Of a stretch of DNA of 64,000 bases, positions 47,860 to 57,599 are shown piece after piece. Below the pieces are notes generated by a model that saw nothing but the letters and a program-made list of their open reading frames with translations, did not search any database and was not told the DNA's origin. This DNA comes from Sphingobium herbicidovorans (GTDB lineage Bacteria; Pseudomonadota; Alphaproteobacteria; Sphingomonadales; Sphingomonadaceae): assembly GCF_002080435.1 (NCBI RefSeq), contig NZ_CP020538.1, forward strand, positions 2,723,501-2,787,500, written 5' to 3'. Position 1 is the stretch's first letter. The number at the start of each line of letters is the position of its first letter. The translations under genes and the position numbers were made by a program.

Positions 47860-49496
47860 TGACACCCGGAAATGAGCTGCTCTTCCTGGCCCTTGGCGGG
47901 TCGGGCGAGATTGGCATGAACGTAAATCTCTATGGCTGCCAGGGTAAGTGGGTGATGGTCGATTTGGGCCTAACCTTTGCCGATCCGGCCTATCCCGGTG
48001 TCGAGCTGATATTGCCGGACCTGTCCTTTATCGAGGAGCGGCGCGAGGATTTGCTCGGCATCGTGCTGACGCATGGGCATGAGGATCATATCGGGGCGAT
48101 CCCCTATCTGGCCGCCGATCTGGGCGTGCCGCTTTATGCCACGCCCTTCACCGCGGGGCTGATCCGGCTGAAGCTGGAGGAAGAGGGGCTGAGCCGCGAG
48201 GTCAAGCTGCACGTGATCGAGAATGAGGGCAGCTTTGCGCTGGGTCCGTTCGGTTTCCGCTATGTACCGCTGGCCCATTCGATCCCCGAGGGCAACGCGG
48301 TGCTGATCGATACGCCCCATGGCCGCATTTTTCATACCGGCGATTGGAAGCTGGATGAAAAGCCGCTGCTGGGCCAACCATCGACGCCCGCTGAATTGAC
48401 GGCGATCGGTGACGAGGGCGTGCTGGCGCTGGTGTGCGACAGCACCAACGTCTTCAACGCAGAGGCAAGCGGGTCGGAAGGCGATGTACGCGAAGGGTTG
48501 ATGGAGACGATCACCGGCGCCAAGGGCCGAGTGCTCGTCACGACCTTTGCGTCCAACGCCGCGCGATTGCAGACACTGGGCGAGGTGGCGAATGCGGTCG
48601 GGCGCAAGTTGTGCGTGGCTGGACGGTCGCTGGACCGGATCATTTCGACTGCCAAGGCGGCGGGCTATCTGAAGGACTTTCCGCCGACGGTGGATTGGGA
48701 CGATGCAATGGCTTTGCCGCGCAACGAGGTGATGATCATTGCCACGGGCGGGCAGGGCGAAGCGCGCGCGGCATTGTCGCGGATCGCGTTCGAAAGCCAT
48801 CCGATCAAGCTGGACACGGGCGATCTGGTGGTCTTTTCGTCCAAGCAGATACCGGGCAATGAGATCGCGATCGGCCGCATACAGAATGCACTGGCGACCA
48901 AAGGGGTGCTGATGGTCACCGACCGCCAAGCGGCAGTGCATGTGTCGGGTCACCCTGGGCGACCCGAACTGGAGGCGATGTACCGTTGGGTACGGCCGCA
49001 GATCCTGTTGCCGGTACATGGCGAGCGTCGGCACATGGCTGAACAGGCGCGGCTGGGGCTGACGAGCGGGGTGCCGCAGGCGGTGGTGCAGTCCAATGGC
49101 GACCTGCTGCGGCTGGCGCCGAACGGCCCGGAGATCATCGGCAAGGAAGGGACCGGGCGACTGGTGCTGGACGGCGACGTCATCCTGCCCGCTGACGGAT
49201 CGACCATGAACGAGCGGCGCAAGATCGCGCTGCACGGGCAGATCAGCGTGGCTGTCGCGCTGGATCGCAAGGGCAAGCTGATCGGCGAGCCGACTTTGCG
49301 GACGCAGGGCGTGCCGGTCGAGGAGGACAAGGCCGCTTTCCTGGCGGAAGCGGCTGACGAAGCAGCGCAGGTGGTGCCCAAGGGGTCGCAGGACGAAGAA
49401 GCGCTGCGCGAGCGGGTGCGGCTTGCCGTGCGGCGGACGGCGACCCGCTGGACGGGCAAGAAGCCGGTTGTGGACGTCCTGCTCGTTCGCGCCTAA
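47859..49496 (+). CDS. rnj: Ribonuclease J
   Basis: This 545-residue metallo-beta-lactamase/beta-CASP ribonuclease shows 'LALGGSGEIGMNVNLYG', the zinc motif 'LTHGHEDHIGAIPYL', 'PLAHSIPEGNAVLIDTPHGRIFHTGDWKLDEKP' and 'VSGHPGRPELEAMYRWVRPQILLPVHGERRH'. The beta-CASP and C-terminal domains are complete. It is a 5'-3' exonuclease and endonuclease in rRNA maturation and mRNA decay. It shares a start/stop overlap with coaX (taATG). Confidence 0.95.
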   Translation: MTPGNELLFLALGGSGEIGMNVNLYGCQGKWVMVDLGLTFADPAYPGVELILPDLSFIEERREDLLGIVLTHGHEDHIGAIPYLAADLGVPLYATPFTAGLIRLKLEEEGLSREVKLHVIENEGSFALGPFGFRYVPLAHSIPEGNAVLIDTPHGRIFHTGDWKLDEKPLLGQPSTPAELTAIGDEGVLALVCDSTNVFNAEASGSEGDVREGLMETITGAKGRVLVTTFASNAARLQTLGEVANAVGRKLCVAGRSLDRIISTAKAAGYLKDFPPTVDWDDAMALPRNEVMIIATGGQGEARAALSRIAFESHPIKLDTGDLVVFSSKQIPGNEIAIGRIQNALATKGVLMVTDRQAAVHVSGHPGRPELEAMYRWVRPQILLPVHGERRHMAEQARLGLTSGVPQAVVQSNGDLLRLAPNGPEIIGKEGTGRLVLDGDVILPADGSTMNERRKIALHGQISVAVALDRKGKLIGEPTLRTQGVPVEEDKAAFLAEAADEAAQVVPKGSQDEEALRERVRLAVRRTATRWTGKKPVVDVLLVRA

Positions 49497-49507
49497 GGCA
49501 ACCGGCC

Positions 49508-49768
49508 ATGAACCTGTATGCGATCCTCGCCATTTATTTTCTGTTCTGGGTGATCAGCGCGTTCATCGTCATGCCCTTTGGCATCCGCACGCCCGATGAA
49601 ACGGGCGAGGTGATGGTGAAGGGGCAGGCGGACAGTGCGCCCAGCAACTTTCGCCCAGGGGTGGTGGCGGTTCGCGCCACGATCCTGTCGGCTGTGCTGT
49701 TCGGCCTATATTATGCCAATTATGTCGAGGGTTGGGTGACGCTGGAACGGTTTACGCGTCCTTCCTGA
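49508..49768 (+). CDS. DUF1467 family membrane protein
   Basis: This 86-residue protein has two helices (about 4-23 and 56-75). 'FWVISAFIVMPFGIRTPDETGEVMVKGQADSAPSNFRPG' matches DUF1467, a small alphaproteobacterial membrane family of unknown function. It is 11 bp after rnj, the usual position of DUF1467 in sphingomonads, so probably the last gene of the transcript. No function can be assigned. Confidence 0.88.
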   Translation: MNLYAILAIYFLFWVISAFIVMPFGIRTPDETGEVMVKGQADSAPSNFRPGVVAVRATILSAVLFGLYYANYVEGWVTLERFTRPS

Positions 49769-49769
49769 T

Positions 49770-49798
49770 TCACGCGGAGGCGTGGAGACGCGGGCGGA
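49770..49798. repeat. Solo copy of the 'gcggaggcg' intergenic repeat
   Basis: 'tcacgcggaggcgtggagac' onward matches the inner arm of the 13.7-kb composite element ('gcgcggaggcgcagag'). It lies in the 100-bp gap between convergent DUF1467 and the response-regulator gene, which otherwise holds no gene. Confidence 0.5.
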
Positions 49799-49868
49799 GC
49801 CGTTCAGCGGCCCCGGTTTCCGCAATCTCCCGCCTATGCGCAGAAACCAGTTTCCCGGAATTTACGCC

Positions 49869-50525
49869 CTAGTGCATCCCTACCGCAGGGACATCATTGT
49901 CGATGGACAGCATCATGATGATGAGTTCCGAACGCGACTTGATGCCCAGCTTCTGGAAGATGCTGTGCAGGTGGACCTTCACTGTGCCTTCGGTCAGGCC
50001 ACAGCGCCCGGCGATTTCACGGTTGCGCAGGCCCGCGCGGATGAGGCCGGCAATCTCCATTTCCCGATCGGTGAGGGTGGACAGGGCGTTGCTGTCGTTC
50101 GCCGGAGCAGAGATGCTGTGAACCAGCGCCTGTTCCATGACAAAGGGCGCAATGCTCTTGTTCCCGCTCAACACCTGACCGATGCAGGTCAGCAGTTCGT
50201 TGGGGTCGCTATCCTTCAGCACGACGCCATCGACGCCCAGCTTGATGGCTTCCAGCGTTTGATCGGGGCGGATGTGGACGGTCATGAAGATGACCGGCAC
50301 CGTGCTGCCGCTGCTGCGGATGGCGGAGAGGATGGCAAGGCCGCCGCCGTCCTTCATGCTGACGTCAAGGATCAGCAGGTCGGGCTGCTCGGCCTGAAGG
50401 CGGGAAATGGCTTCCTCCACCGATCGCGCGCAGAAGACGACGTCATGGCCATGGGAACTGAGAAATTGCACCATGCCATCAAGGAAGATGGGGTGGTCGT
50501 CGACTATGGCTATCTGGGCCGTCAT
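49869..50525 (-). CDS. NarL/LuxR-type response regulator
   Basis: This 218-residue protein has a receiver domain (residues 4-120) with acidic pocket D9/D10, phospho-acceptor D54 ('LLILDVSMKDGG'), T82 and K104. A LuxR HTH follows ('LTDREMEIAGLIRAGLRNREIAGRCGLTEGTVKVHLHSIFQKLGIKSRSEL', about 148-200). Its ATG overlaps the histidine-kinase stop by 4 bp, so it is coupled to the kinase. The regulated genes are unknown. The target is perhaps nearby, but none is indicated by the sequence. Confidence 0.95.
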   Translation of the reverse strand: MTAQIAIVDDHPIFLDGMVQFLSSHGHDVVFCARSVEEAISRLQAEQPDLLILDVSMKDGGGLAILSAIRSSGSTVPVIFMTVHIRPDQTLEAIKLGVDGVVLKDSDPNELLTCIGQVLSGNKSIAPFVMEQALVHSISAPANDSNALSTLTDREMEIAGLIRAGLRNREIAGRCGLTEGTVKVHLHSIFQKLGIKSRSELIIMMLSIDNDVPAVGMH

Positions 50526-52231
50526 ATTGGTGACCTCGGTAAGGATGAAGGCAATCTAATGGAAATTAATGAATTCATGCTTAAGTTGTGGAAATAGGCG
50601 GTGCCGCCGATCTTGCCCAAGCGTTTCATGATGGACTGCGACTGGAGTTCGAAGTCGCCGGTGTAATTTTCCCGTTCGACTGGCTGCGCGCCCGGATTGT
50701 CCTTGAGCGCGATCAATATCTCGTCATCGGCCTGGGCCAGCGAGACGGTGATATGCTGGGCGGCGGCATGCTTGACCGCGTTGGCGGCGGCTTCCCGGAT
50801 CAGGAATTCCACTTCGGTCGCGGTTTCGGGCAGCACGGTCATCGGATGGTCTGTAGGGTTCAGCCTGCATTCGATGCCCCATTGCAGGGCGATGAAGCGG
50901 CAGCAGCGCTCAATCTCGCGGTTTAGCTCCACATTACCGGTAGCGCCTTCGGTCGTGCTGAGCAGGCGGCGCAGATGCGCCTGTTCGGCGGTGACGAGTT
51001 CCTCCATGGCGCGCAGTTCGGCGAGCTGGTTCGGGGCGTCGATCGCGGTGAGGCCATGGATCGCGGTGACGAGCCTGACGCGGAGCGCGGCCAGCGTCTG
51101 GAGGACGCTGTCGTGCAGGTCGCGGCTGAGCGCGAGGCGGGCTTCGGCAAAGGTGCGTTCACGCCAGGCGAGAAAGAAGAAGTGGCGTTCGAGGAACAGT
51201 TCCAGCCCTTCCTGAATGCGCTGGGCGCGCAGCAAGGCGGCGGGCGACCAGCCGTGCCTCGCGCCGACGAACAGGCGGCCGCGCAGTTCGCCGGTCTGGA
51301 CATGGAAGCTGACGCCCTGGCCGGGACCAAGGATATCGAGCACCGCTTCGGTCAGCTGCTCCGCCTTTTCATTACGCAATATGCCCAAGCGGCTGCGCAG
51401 CAGGATGCGGCTGGACTGGCCGGAATAGAGGAAGGGCGCCTCGCGCGGGGTAACGGCGAGCAGGCATTCGTTTTGACGCTGGGGCAGATTCAGGGCGCGG
51501 ACCCCTTCCGCATCGATGATGTCGCAATGGACCGGGCCATCGTCCATCTGCCACATGAAGGCGCAATAGCGCGCCGCCATCAGTTCCGAAATCTGTTCGA
51601 TGACGAAGCGGGGAAGCGATTTCTGAAATGAAAGGCCCACGGCCTGCAATCGTTCAGACCAGCTTATAAGCCGCTTTTCGAGGATCGAGAGGCTGAGCAT
51701 CGCCGCCGCTATGGTGCAGCCGATGAGGACGGTAAGCCCATCGATCGCCCGGTCCACTTCCGCCACATGGCGGGTGGATGCCCAGGATTCATAATAGCCC
51801 CGCGCCAGGAAGGCGAGGACAAGGCACAGCGCCAGAACGATGATGGACCCCCGGCCGAACCGGTCCGACGCCGACCATGCGACGAAGAAAAGGCAGGCGA
51901 GCGCCGCAATCTGTAGCGGTTCGCACAGGGCGATCACCGTCAGGAAGATGATGACGTCCACGAACAGCGAGATCGGGCGCAGCGCGAGCGCCAGTGGCGG
52001 CGTCAGCATATGCTGGCCGATGCTGGCCAGCGTCCAGAGCCATATGCCCGTCTGTAGCAGCAAGGTGGTTCGAGCAAAGTCGGGTTCGTTGCTGAACATC
52101 GCGGAGACCTGCCAGGTGGCAGCCACGGCAAAGGCGACGCGGGATATGGCAAAACCCAGCGTCGGCGAACGACCCAACCAGAGCACCAGGCAATCCATCG
52201 CGGTCGATGGCGCCTTGGGCATGTTCAACAT
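50522..52231 (-). CDS. Membrane histidine kinase with divergent ATP-binding region
   Basis: The call gives 569 residues from the ATG at 52231, behind GGGGGA; GTG 52255 gives 577. About six transmembrane helices fill residues 22-182, with no periplasmic domain of note. A GAF-like region (about 195-340) follows. HisKA_3-type dimerisation has the phospho-acceptor H373 in 'LSRDLHDSVLQTLAALRVRL'. An ATPase end follows, with an N-box 'REAAANAVKHA'. The G1 box reads 'DNPGAQP' where family members have DNGxG, and the lid is short. It is probably active but divergent. It pairs with the downstream response regulator. Confidence 0.88.
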   Translation of the reverse strand: MLNMPKAPSTAMDCLVLWLGRSPTLGFAISRVAFAVAATWQVSAMFSNEPDFARTTLLLQTGIWLWTLASIGQHMLTPPLALALRPISLFVDVIIFLTVIALCEPLQIAALACLFFVAWSASDRFGRGSIIVLALCLVLAFLARGYYESWASTRHVAEVDRAIDGLTVLIGCTIAAAMLSLSILEKRLISWSERLQAVGLSFQKSLPRFVIEQISELMAARYCAFMWQMDDGPVHCDIIDAEGVRALNLPQRQNECLLAVTPREAPFLYSGQSSRILLRSRLGILRNEKAEQLTEAVLDILGPGQGVSFHVQTGELRGRLFVGARHGWSPAALLRAQRIQEGLELFLERHFFFLAWRERTFAEARLALSRDLHDSVLQTLAALRVRLVTAIHGLTAIDAPNQLAELRAMEELVTAEQAHLRRLLSTTEGATGNVELNREIERCCRFIALQWGIECRLNPTDHPMTVLPETATEVEFLIREAAANAVKHAAAQHITVSLAQADDEILIALKDNPGAQPVERENYTGDFELQSQSIMKRLGKIGGTAYFHNLSMNSLISIRLPSSLPRSPI

Positions 52232-52363
52232 AGTGGCATGTCCCCCGACTCCCACGCGAATACCTGACCACAGTCAGGCAACCGACACAACTTATATCAA
52301 TTGGAATATGAAGATGTGCTTGCGGCCATGGCGCGGCGGGCGCGTCATGGCTAAAGACGCGCT

Positions 52364-53098
52364 ATGGCGGCGCTGATCACTCCGGCCCTTGTTTGCGGGG
52401 TACGTTCCCATGGGGAGCATGGCGCGATCGCGCGACTGTTGACGCCGGACCATGGCTTGCTGGCCGGTTATGTGCGTGGCGGTCGATCGCGGGCGTTGCG
52501 CCCGGTGCTGCTGCCGGGAAACAGCGTCAAAGCCGAGTTCAGGGCGCGCACCGAAGAGCAGCTAGCCAGCCTGACGGTGGAGCTGGAGCATAGCCGTGCG
52601 CCGCTTTTGTCGGAGCCGTTGCCTGCTGCGGCGATCGACTGGGTCTGCGCGCTGACGGCGGCGGCGTTGCCGGAGGGGACGCCCTATCCCGCGCTTTATC
52701 AGGCGCTGGACGGTGTGCTGGGGGCGGTCGATGCGGCGCCGGCGGCGCGGGGGTGGGCGGTGGCGCTGGTGCGTTATGAACTGCTGCTGCTGGCCGAGCT
52801 TGGCTTTGGCCTGGACCTTGGCCGTTGCGCGGCGACGGGAGGCGCGCAGGATCTGGTCTATGTCAGCCCTCGAAGCGCCGCGGCGGTGAGCCGGGACGCG
52901 GCCGTTGGTTATGAAAGCCGCCTGCTCCCGCTGCCGCCGTTTCTGCTGGAGGGCGGGGCTGCGGAATGGGACGCGATATTGGACGGGCTGCGGCTGACCG
53001 GCTTTTTTCTGGAGCGGTCCGTGCTGACCGAGTGGAAGGCCGATGTGCTCGCCGCGCGGGATAGGCTGGTCGATCGTTTGAAAAGAGCGGTTGCGTGA
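52364..53098 (+). CDS. recO: DNA repair protein RecO
   Basis: This 244-residue protein has the N-terminal OB fold '[71 protein letters not shown]' and an all-alpha C-terminal domain ('[20 protein letters not shown]'). Only one Cys ('GRCAATGG') remains where some families have a zinc finger. It promotes RecA loading on gaps with RecR. Divergent from the two-component genes and upstream of leuB. The start follows the 'ATG GCG GCG CTG ATC' open region. Confidence 0.9.
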   Translation: MAALITPALVCGVRSHGEHGAIARLLTPDHGLLAGYVRGGRSRALRPVLLPGNSVKAEFRARTEEQLASLTVELEHSRAPLLSEPLPAAAIDWVCALTAAALPEGTPYPALYQALDGVLGAVDAAPAARGWAVALVRYELLLLAELGFGLDLGRCAATGGAQDLVYVSPRSAAAVSRDAAVGYESRLLPLPPFLLEGGAAEWDAILDGLRLTGFFLERSVLTEWKADVLAARDRLVDRLKRAVA

Positions 53099-53148
53099 GG
53101 GGCGGCGGCTTCATAAGGGGCGGCCATCAGTTCTAAGGAGTTGCCGCC

Positions 53149-54195
53149 ATGTTGATCGCCCTTTTTCCCGGAGATGGTATCGGTCCCGAGATCATCGCGC
53201 AGGCGCGGCGCGTGCTTGATGCGCTGGCGATCGACGGCCTGACCTATGAGGAAGGGCTGGTCGGCGGCGCGGCCTACAAGGCGGTGGGCCACCCTCTGCC
53301 GCCCGAGACGCTGGAACTGGCGAAGCGCGCCGACGCGATCCTGTTCGGCGCGGTGGGCGATCCCGATTGCGACTCGCTGGAGCGGCACCTTCGGCCGGAG
53401 CAGGCGATCCTGGGCCTTCGCAAGGCGCTGGGCCTGTTTTCCAACCTGCGTCCGGCGAAGGTTTTCCCGGAACTGGCCGATGCGTCGGCGCTGAAGAAGG
53501 AGGTGGCGAGCGCCATTGACCTGCTGATCGTGCGCGAGACCAATGGCGACGTCTATTTCGGCGAAAAGGGCATGCGCAAGACCGCCGAGGGCCTGCGCGA
53601 AGGCTATGACATCATGTCCTACAATGAAGAGCAGGTGCGCAAGATCGCGCATCAGGGGTTCCAGGCGGCGCGGGCGCGTCGCGGCAAGCTGTGTTCGGTG
53701 GACAAGGCCAATGTGCTGGAGACGAGCCAGCTGTGGCGCGATGTGATGATTGAGGTGTCGGCGGAGTATCCCGATGTGGCCCTGTCCCACATGTATGTCG
53801 ATAACGCGGCGATGCAGCTGGTGCGCAATCCCGGTCAGTTCGATGTCATCGTCACCGGCAACATGTTCGGCGACATCCTGTCCGATCAGGCAAGCATGTG
53901 CGTAGGCTCCATCGGCATGCTGGCTTCGGCGACGCTGAATGACAGCAATCAGGGCCTGTATGAGCCGATCCACGGTTCCGCGCCCGACATTGCCGGGCAG
54001 GGCAAGGCCAATCCGCTGGCAACGGTTCTGTCCGCGGCGATGATGCTGCGTTACTCCCTCAATATGCCGGAACAGGCCGACCGGATCGAAGCCGCCGTCG
54101 CGAAGGCTTTGGCCAATGGCGCGCGCAGCCCTGACCTGGGCGGCGGGATGACCACCGTGGAAATGGGCGACGCGGTGCTGGCGGCGCTGAATTAA
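53149..54195 (+). CDS. leuB: 3-isopropylmalate dehydrogenase
   Basis: This 348-residue protein starts at the ATG at 53149, eight bases after TAAGGAG. '[23 protein letters not shown]' is the NAD loop region, and '[18 protein letters not shown]' and '[45 protein letters not shown]' are the substrate and Mg sites. '[32 protein letters not shown]' closes the active site. It catalyses the third step of leucine synthesis. No leuA, leuC or leuD is in the window. Confidence 0.96.
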   Translation: MLIALFPGDGIGPEIIAQARRVLDALAIDGLTYEEGLVGGAAYKAVGHPLPPETLELAKRADAILFGAVGDPDCDSLERHLRPEQAILGLRKALGLFSNLRPAKVFPELADASALKKEVASAIDLLIVRETNGDVYFGEKGMRKTAEGLREGYDIMSYNEEQVRKIAHQGFQAARARRGKLCSVDKANVLETSQLWRDVMIEVSAEYPDVALSHMYVDNAAMQLVRNPGQFDVIVTGNMFGDILSDQASMCVGSIGMLASATLNDSNQGLYEPIHGSAPDIAGQGKANPLATVLSAAMMLRYSLNMPEQADRIEAAVAKALANGARSPDLGGGMTTVEMGDAVLAALN

Positions 54196-54205
54196 GGAAC
54201 AGGCG

Positions 54206-55414
54206 ATGAAGCGCAGGAGCGGGCAGGACCCGGAAATCACCAAGAACTGGCGTCCGGCGACATTGGCTGTGCGCGGCGGCAGCGCGCGCAGTGAGTGGGG
54301 CGAGACATCCGAAGCGCTGTTCCTGACCAGCGGCTACAGTTATGACCGGGCGGAAGACGCGGCGATGCGCTTTGCTGGCGAACAGCAGGGCATGACCTAC
54401 AGCCGCTTGCAGAACCCGACCGTCGAGATGCTGGAAAAGCGCATCGCGCTGCTGGAAGGCGCGGAAGCATGCCGCGCGACGGCGACGGGCATGGCGGCGA
54501 TGACGGCGGCGCTGCTGTGCCAGTTGTCGGCGGGCGACCATGTGGTGGCGGGCAAGGCGCTGTTTGGTTCCTGCCGCTGGCTGACCGACACGCTGCTGCC
54601 CAAATTCGGCATCGAGACGACGACCGTCGACGCGACCGACAATGCCGCGTGGGAAGCGGCGGTGCGGCCCAACACCAAGGTCTTCTTTTTCGAGACGCCA
54701 GCCAATCCGACGATGGATGTCGTCGATGTGGCGGCCGTTTGCGGCATCGCCAAGAAGCATGGCGTCATCAGCGTCGTCGACAACGCCTTCGCCACGCCTG
54801 CGCTTCAGCGGCCGATGGAATTCGGCGCGGATGTTGTGGCCTATAGCGCGACCAAGATGATGGACGGGCAGGGCCGCGTATTGGCTGGCGCGATCTGCGG
54901 CACGGAAGATTTCATCATCAACACGCTGCTGCCTTTCCACCGCAACACCGGGCCGACGCTCAGCGCGTTCAACGCCTGGGTGGTGCTGAAAGGGCTGGAG
55001 ACGCTGGACCTGCGCATCCGCCGCCAGAGCGAGAATGCGATGAAGGTCGCGAAATTCCTGGAAGGGCGGGTGGAGAAGGTTCTTTATCCCGGCCTTGAAA
55101 GCCATCCGCAGCATGCGCTGGCAATGACGCAGATGGCCATGGCCGGGCCCATATTCTCGCTCTATGTCGGTGGCGGCCGCAAGGAAGCGCATGGCCTGCT
55201 GAACGGGCTGGAGCTGGTCGATATCAGCAACAATATCGGCGACAGCCGGTCGCTGATGACGCATCCGGCATCGACCACCCATTATGGCATGGCGGAAGAA
55301 GCGCGGCTGGAAGTCGGCATTACCGAGGATATGTTGCGCCTGAATGTCGGCCTGGAAGACCCGGACGATGTGATCGAGGATCTTGATCGCGCGCTCAAGT
55401 CGATAGGCCGTTGA
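54206..55414 (+). CDS. metZ: O-succinylhomoserine sulfhydrylase (MetZ type)
   Basis: This 402-residue protein of the cystathionine gamma-synthase PLP family has the Schiff-base Lys in 'VVAYSATKMMDGQGRVLAGAI'. 'FLTSGYSYDRAEDAAMRFAGEQQGMTYSRLQNPTVEMLE' and 'ATATGMAAMTAALLCQLSAGDHVVAGKALFGSC' fit MetZ, with the Tyr/Arg pair in place. It makes homocysteine from O-succinylhomoserine and sulfide. It starts 10 bp after leuB, too close for a SAM riboswitch. The distinction from cystathionine gamma-synthase is by sequence feel. Confidence 0.9.
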   Translation: MKRRSGQDPEITKNWRPATLAVRGGSARSEWGETSEALFLTSGYSYDRAEDAAMRFAGEQQGMTYSRLQNPTVEMLEKRIALLEGAEACRATATGMAAMTAALLCQLSAGDHVVAGKALFGSCRWLTDTLLPKFGIETTTVDATDNAAWEAAVRPNTKVFFFETPANPTMDVVDVAAVCGIAKKHGVISVVDNAFATPALQRPMEFGADVVAYSATKMMDGQGRVLAGAICGTEDFIINTLLPFHRNTGPTLSAFNAWVVLKGLETLDLRIRRQSENAMKVAKFLEGRVEKVLYPGLESHPQHALAMTQMAMAGPIFSLYVGGGRKEAHGLLNGLELVDISNNIGDSRSLMTHPASTTHYGMAEEARLEVGITEDMLRLNVGLEDPDDVIEDLDRALKSIGR

Positions 55415-55447
55415 CGGGGACGGGGTGAAAGGCGCATTTCTCCAATC

Positions 55448-55846
55448 GTGAACGCGCTTTTCCCCTTCCACGCGACCACGCGCGATATCAACGTGCATGT
55501 GGCCGTCACCTTCCTGCCGGAACAGTCTGAACCCGATCGGGGACGCTGGTTCTGGGCCTATCATATTCGCATCGAAAATGTGGGCGACCAGCCGGTGCAG
55601 TTGCTGACCCGTCACTGGGTCATCACCGATGGGCGGGGAACGCAGCATCGCGTTGACGGCGACGGCGTGGTCGGAGAGCAACCTGTGGTGCAGCCCGGTA
55701 AAAGCTATGACTATGTGTCGGGTTGTCCGCTCAATACGCCCACGGGATCGATGCGCGGCCATTATCACATGATCGGCGCCAGCGGGGAGACGTTCGACAT
55801 CGCCATTCCCCATTTTGCGCTCATAGCCCCGGCGATTGCCGAATGA
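55448..55846 (+). CDS. apaG: ApaG family protein
   Basis: This 132-residue protein starts at GTG 55448 (GGTG upstream). It has the fibronectin-III-like ApaG pattern: 'INVHVAVTFLPEQSEPDRGRWFWAYHIRIENVGDQPVQLLTRHWVITDGRG', 'QPVVQPGKSYDYVSGCPLNTPTGSMRGHYHM'. ApaG is associated with Co2+/Mg2+ effects and ApaH in enterics, with unclear biochemistry. It is 33 bp after metZ, and its stop overlaps the LysR gene (ATGA). Confidence 0.93.
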   Translation: MNALFPFHATTRDINVHVAVTFLPEQSEPDRGRWFWAYHIRIENVGDQPVQLLTRHWVITDGRGTQHRVDGDGVVGEQPVVQPGKSYDYVSGCPLNTPTGSMRGHYHMIGASGETFDIAIPHFALIAPAIAE

Positions 55847-56634
55847 AGCGTACGCATTTGCCGTTGAATGGCCTGCGCGTGCTGGATGCGGCGGCGCGGC
55901 ACCTGTCCTTCACAAGGGCTGCGGACGAACTGGCGGTGACGCCTGCCGCTGTCGGTCAGCAAATCCGGGCGCTGGAGGACCTGCTGGGCGTCGTCCTGTT
56001 CCGTCGCACGCCTAAGGGGCTGGAACTGACGCCGGAGACCGAGGCGGGTCTGGAGGCGCTGCGTGCCGGCTTTCTGGAGTTCGAGGAAGCCGTGCGGGCG
56101 ATGCAGGCGGGACAATCGAGTTTGTCACTGACGATCGCGGCTCCTCGCGACATCACCGCAAAATGGCTGCAGCCGCGCCTCGCCAGCTATGCGGAGAACC
56201 AGACCGATCTCAAATTCGCCCTCGTGGCGGCGGATGATGCGCTTGATTTTACCGAAGCCAATCTGGACCTGGCGTTGCGGCTGGCCGAAGGGCCGGGCGA
56301 GCATGAGGGCGTCAAGGTCGGCGATGGCAGTTTCGTGACCGTGGAGGCAGCGCAGGGCGGCCCTGAACACCGTATCGACTGGCCCGGCTGTCCGGCTGGC
56401 AGCGAGCCATCGACGATTCGCGTGGCGGATGCGGGCCTTGCCATCGAAGCGGCGGTCAATGGTTTCGGGCGGGCCACGGTGCCGCTGCTGCTGGCGCAAG
56501 CCGACATCGATGCGGGCCGCGTGCGGTGCGTTGGAGAGGTGGCGCCGACGCCGTTCGCTTACTGGCTGATCGCGCCCCTGCCCCAGTGGCGGCAGAAAAA
56601 GGTCAAGTCGCTGATCGAGGCGCTGACGTCCTGA
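55843..56634 (+). CDS. LysR family transcriptional regulator (GcvA-like)
   Basis: This 263-residue protein starts at the ATG at 55843. Its N-terminal winged HTH ('LPLNGLRVLDAAARHLSFTRAADELAVTPAAVGQQIRALEDLLGVVLFRR', residues 7-57) is followed by a LysR effector domain ('LTIAAPRDITAKWLQPRLASY') of reduced size. Most family members have 290-310 residues. GcvA-type regulators share the 'LP..LRAF..AARH.SFT.AA..L..T..AVS.QI' start. Coupled to apaG. It may regulate adjacent genes; no operator was found. Confidence 0.9.
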   Translation: MKRTHLPLNGLRVLDAAARHLSFTRAADELAVTPAAVGQQIRALEDLLGVVLFRRTPKGLELTPETEAGLEALRAGFLEFEEAVRAMQAGQSSLSLTIAAPRDITAKWLQPRLASYAENQTDLKFALVAADDALDFTEANLDLALRLAEGPGEHEGVKVGDGSFVTVEAAQGGPEHRIDWPGCPAGSEPSTIRVADAGLAIEAAVNGFGRATVPLLLAQADIDAGRVRCVGEVAPTPFAYWLIAPLPQWRQKKVKSLIEALTS

Positions 56635-56694
56635 TTTTCGGGCGGTGGGGCTCTCGTCGCGCGCCTTGCTGATGCGGGCATGAGGGGGAGGGGT

Positions 56695-57258
56695 ATGATG
56701 GCCTTTCGCGCTTGGCGCAGACGCTGCCTTGCCGTTGGTCTGCTGGCATGGATGACGCCGCCGCTTTGGGGGCAGGCGCCCTATGTCGCCGGTGTCACGG
56801 AGGCGCGGGAGAAGGAATGGCGCGGTCTCGTCGCCCTGGCGCAATCGGCTTATGCGCAAGGGTATGGTGCGGACGCGGTCGAGCATGCCCGGAAGGCGCT
56901 GACGATAGCCGACGAACTATTTGGCCCCGATGATCCACGCGCGCTGATTTCGGCCAATGACTTGGCGCTGATAGTGGAGCGCGGGGGGCAGTACCGCGAG
57001 GCGGAGCAGTTGTTGCGGCGGGTTTTCGACAGCTATCGACAGACCAGGGGCGAGGATGATCCGGCTTGCCAGATGGCGCTAGAGAATCTCGTCGATTTCT
57101 ATCTGGCGCGCAAACGGCCCGATGCGGCGAGGCCGCTGGCGAAATATGCGCTGGAGACGTTTCGCCGTACAACCGGATCGGCCAGCGAACGCAGCAGGCG
57201 AATGGCGGGAATATTGGCGCAAATACCGGATGTTAGTGCTGATATGGCAGCCGATTGA
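56695..57258 (+). CDS. Secreted TPR-repeat protein
   Basis: The call gives 187 residues from ATG 56695, behind AGGGGGAGGGG; an upstream ATG at 56680 adds five residues. A signal-like N-terminus ('AWRRRCLAVGLLAWMTPPLWG') is followed by two or three TPR-like pairs ('LVALAQSAYAQGYGADAVEHARKALTIADELFGPDDP', 'ALIVERGGQYREAEQLLRRVFDSYRQTRGEDDP', 'LARKRPDAARPLAKYALE'). These mediate protein contacts. It is exported or membrane anchored. No partner is evident. Confidence 0.75.
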   Translation: MMAFRAWRRRCLAVGLLAWMTPPLWGQAPYVAGVTEAREKEWRGLVALAQSAYAQGYGADAVEHARKALTIADELFGPDDPRALISANDLALIVERGGQYREAEQLLRRVFDSYRQTRGEDDPACQMALENLVDFYLARKRPDAARPLAKYALETFRRTTGSASERSRRMAGILAQIPDVSADMAAD

Positions 57259-57460
57259 TCGGCTTTCCGGCGTGCTGTGTATAGCAGAAGTAATAGTTCT
57301 TTGGGTGAATTGCCAAGGGGTTCGTGGCTGCTATCCAAAGCCCATCCATCGGACGGGGCGTTTGATTTTCCCATAGGTTTCACCAGTGCGCGCATTGGTG
57401 TGAATTGGGGGGGATTGACCACAGCGCCGGAAAAGAAATCCTATGGGTCGCAAAAAAATG

Positions 57461-57499
57461 AGCGGGTGATCGGCCTGATGGCTGGTCGCCCGCTTTTTT
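57461..57499 (+). terminator. Intrinsic terminator-like hairpin downstream of the TPR gene
   Basis: AGCGGGTGAT (57461-57470) pairs with GTCGCCCGCT (57485-57494, two G-T pairs) and a T-tract runs on from 57494. It lies 200 bp after the TPR gene's stop. It may end that gene's transcript or a small RNA in the gap, which otherwise shows no gene. Confidence 0.6.
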
Positions 57500-57599
57500 C
57501 TTCGCAGGCCCAGATGTGGGTCGGATTTTCAAGACAGCACGTGCCCGTGGCGCGGTGACCGGACTTTTGCTCTGCTCCGAGTCGCGTCCCCGATCCTTT

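Noticed and set aside
54196..54205. SAM riboswitch before metZ
   Set aside because: Only 10 bp lie between leuB and metZ.
57277..57558. 93-residue plus-strand frame in the gap after the TPR gene
   Set aside because: Contains the terminator hairpin, no SD, and no family resemblance.
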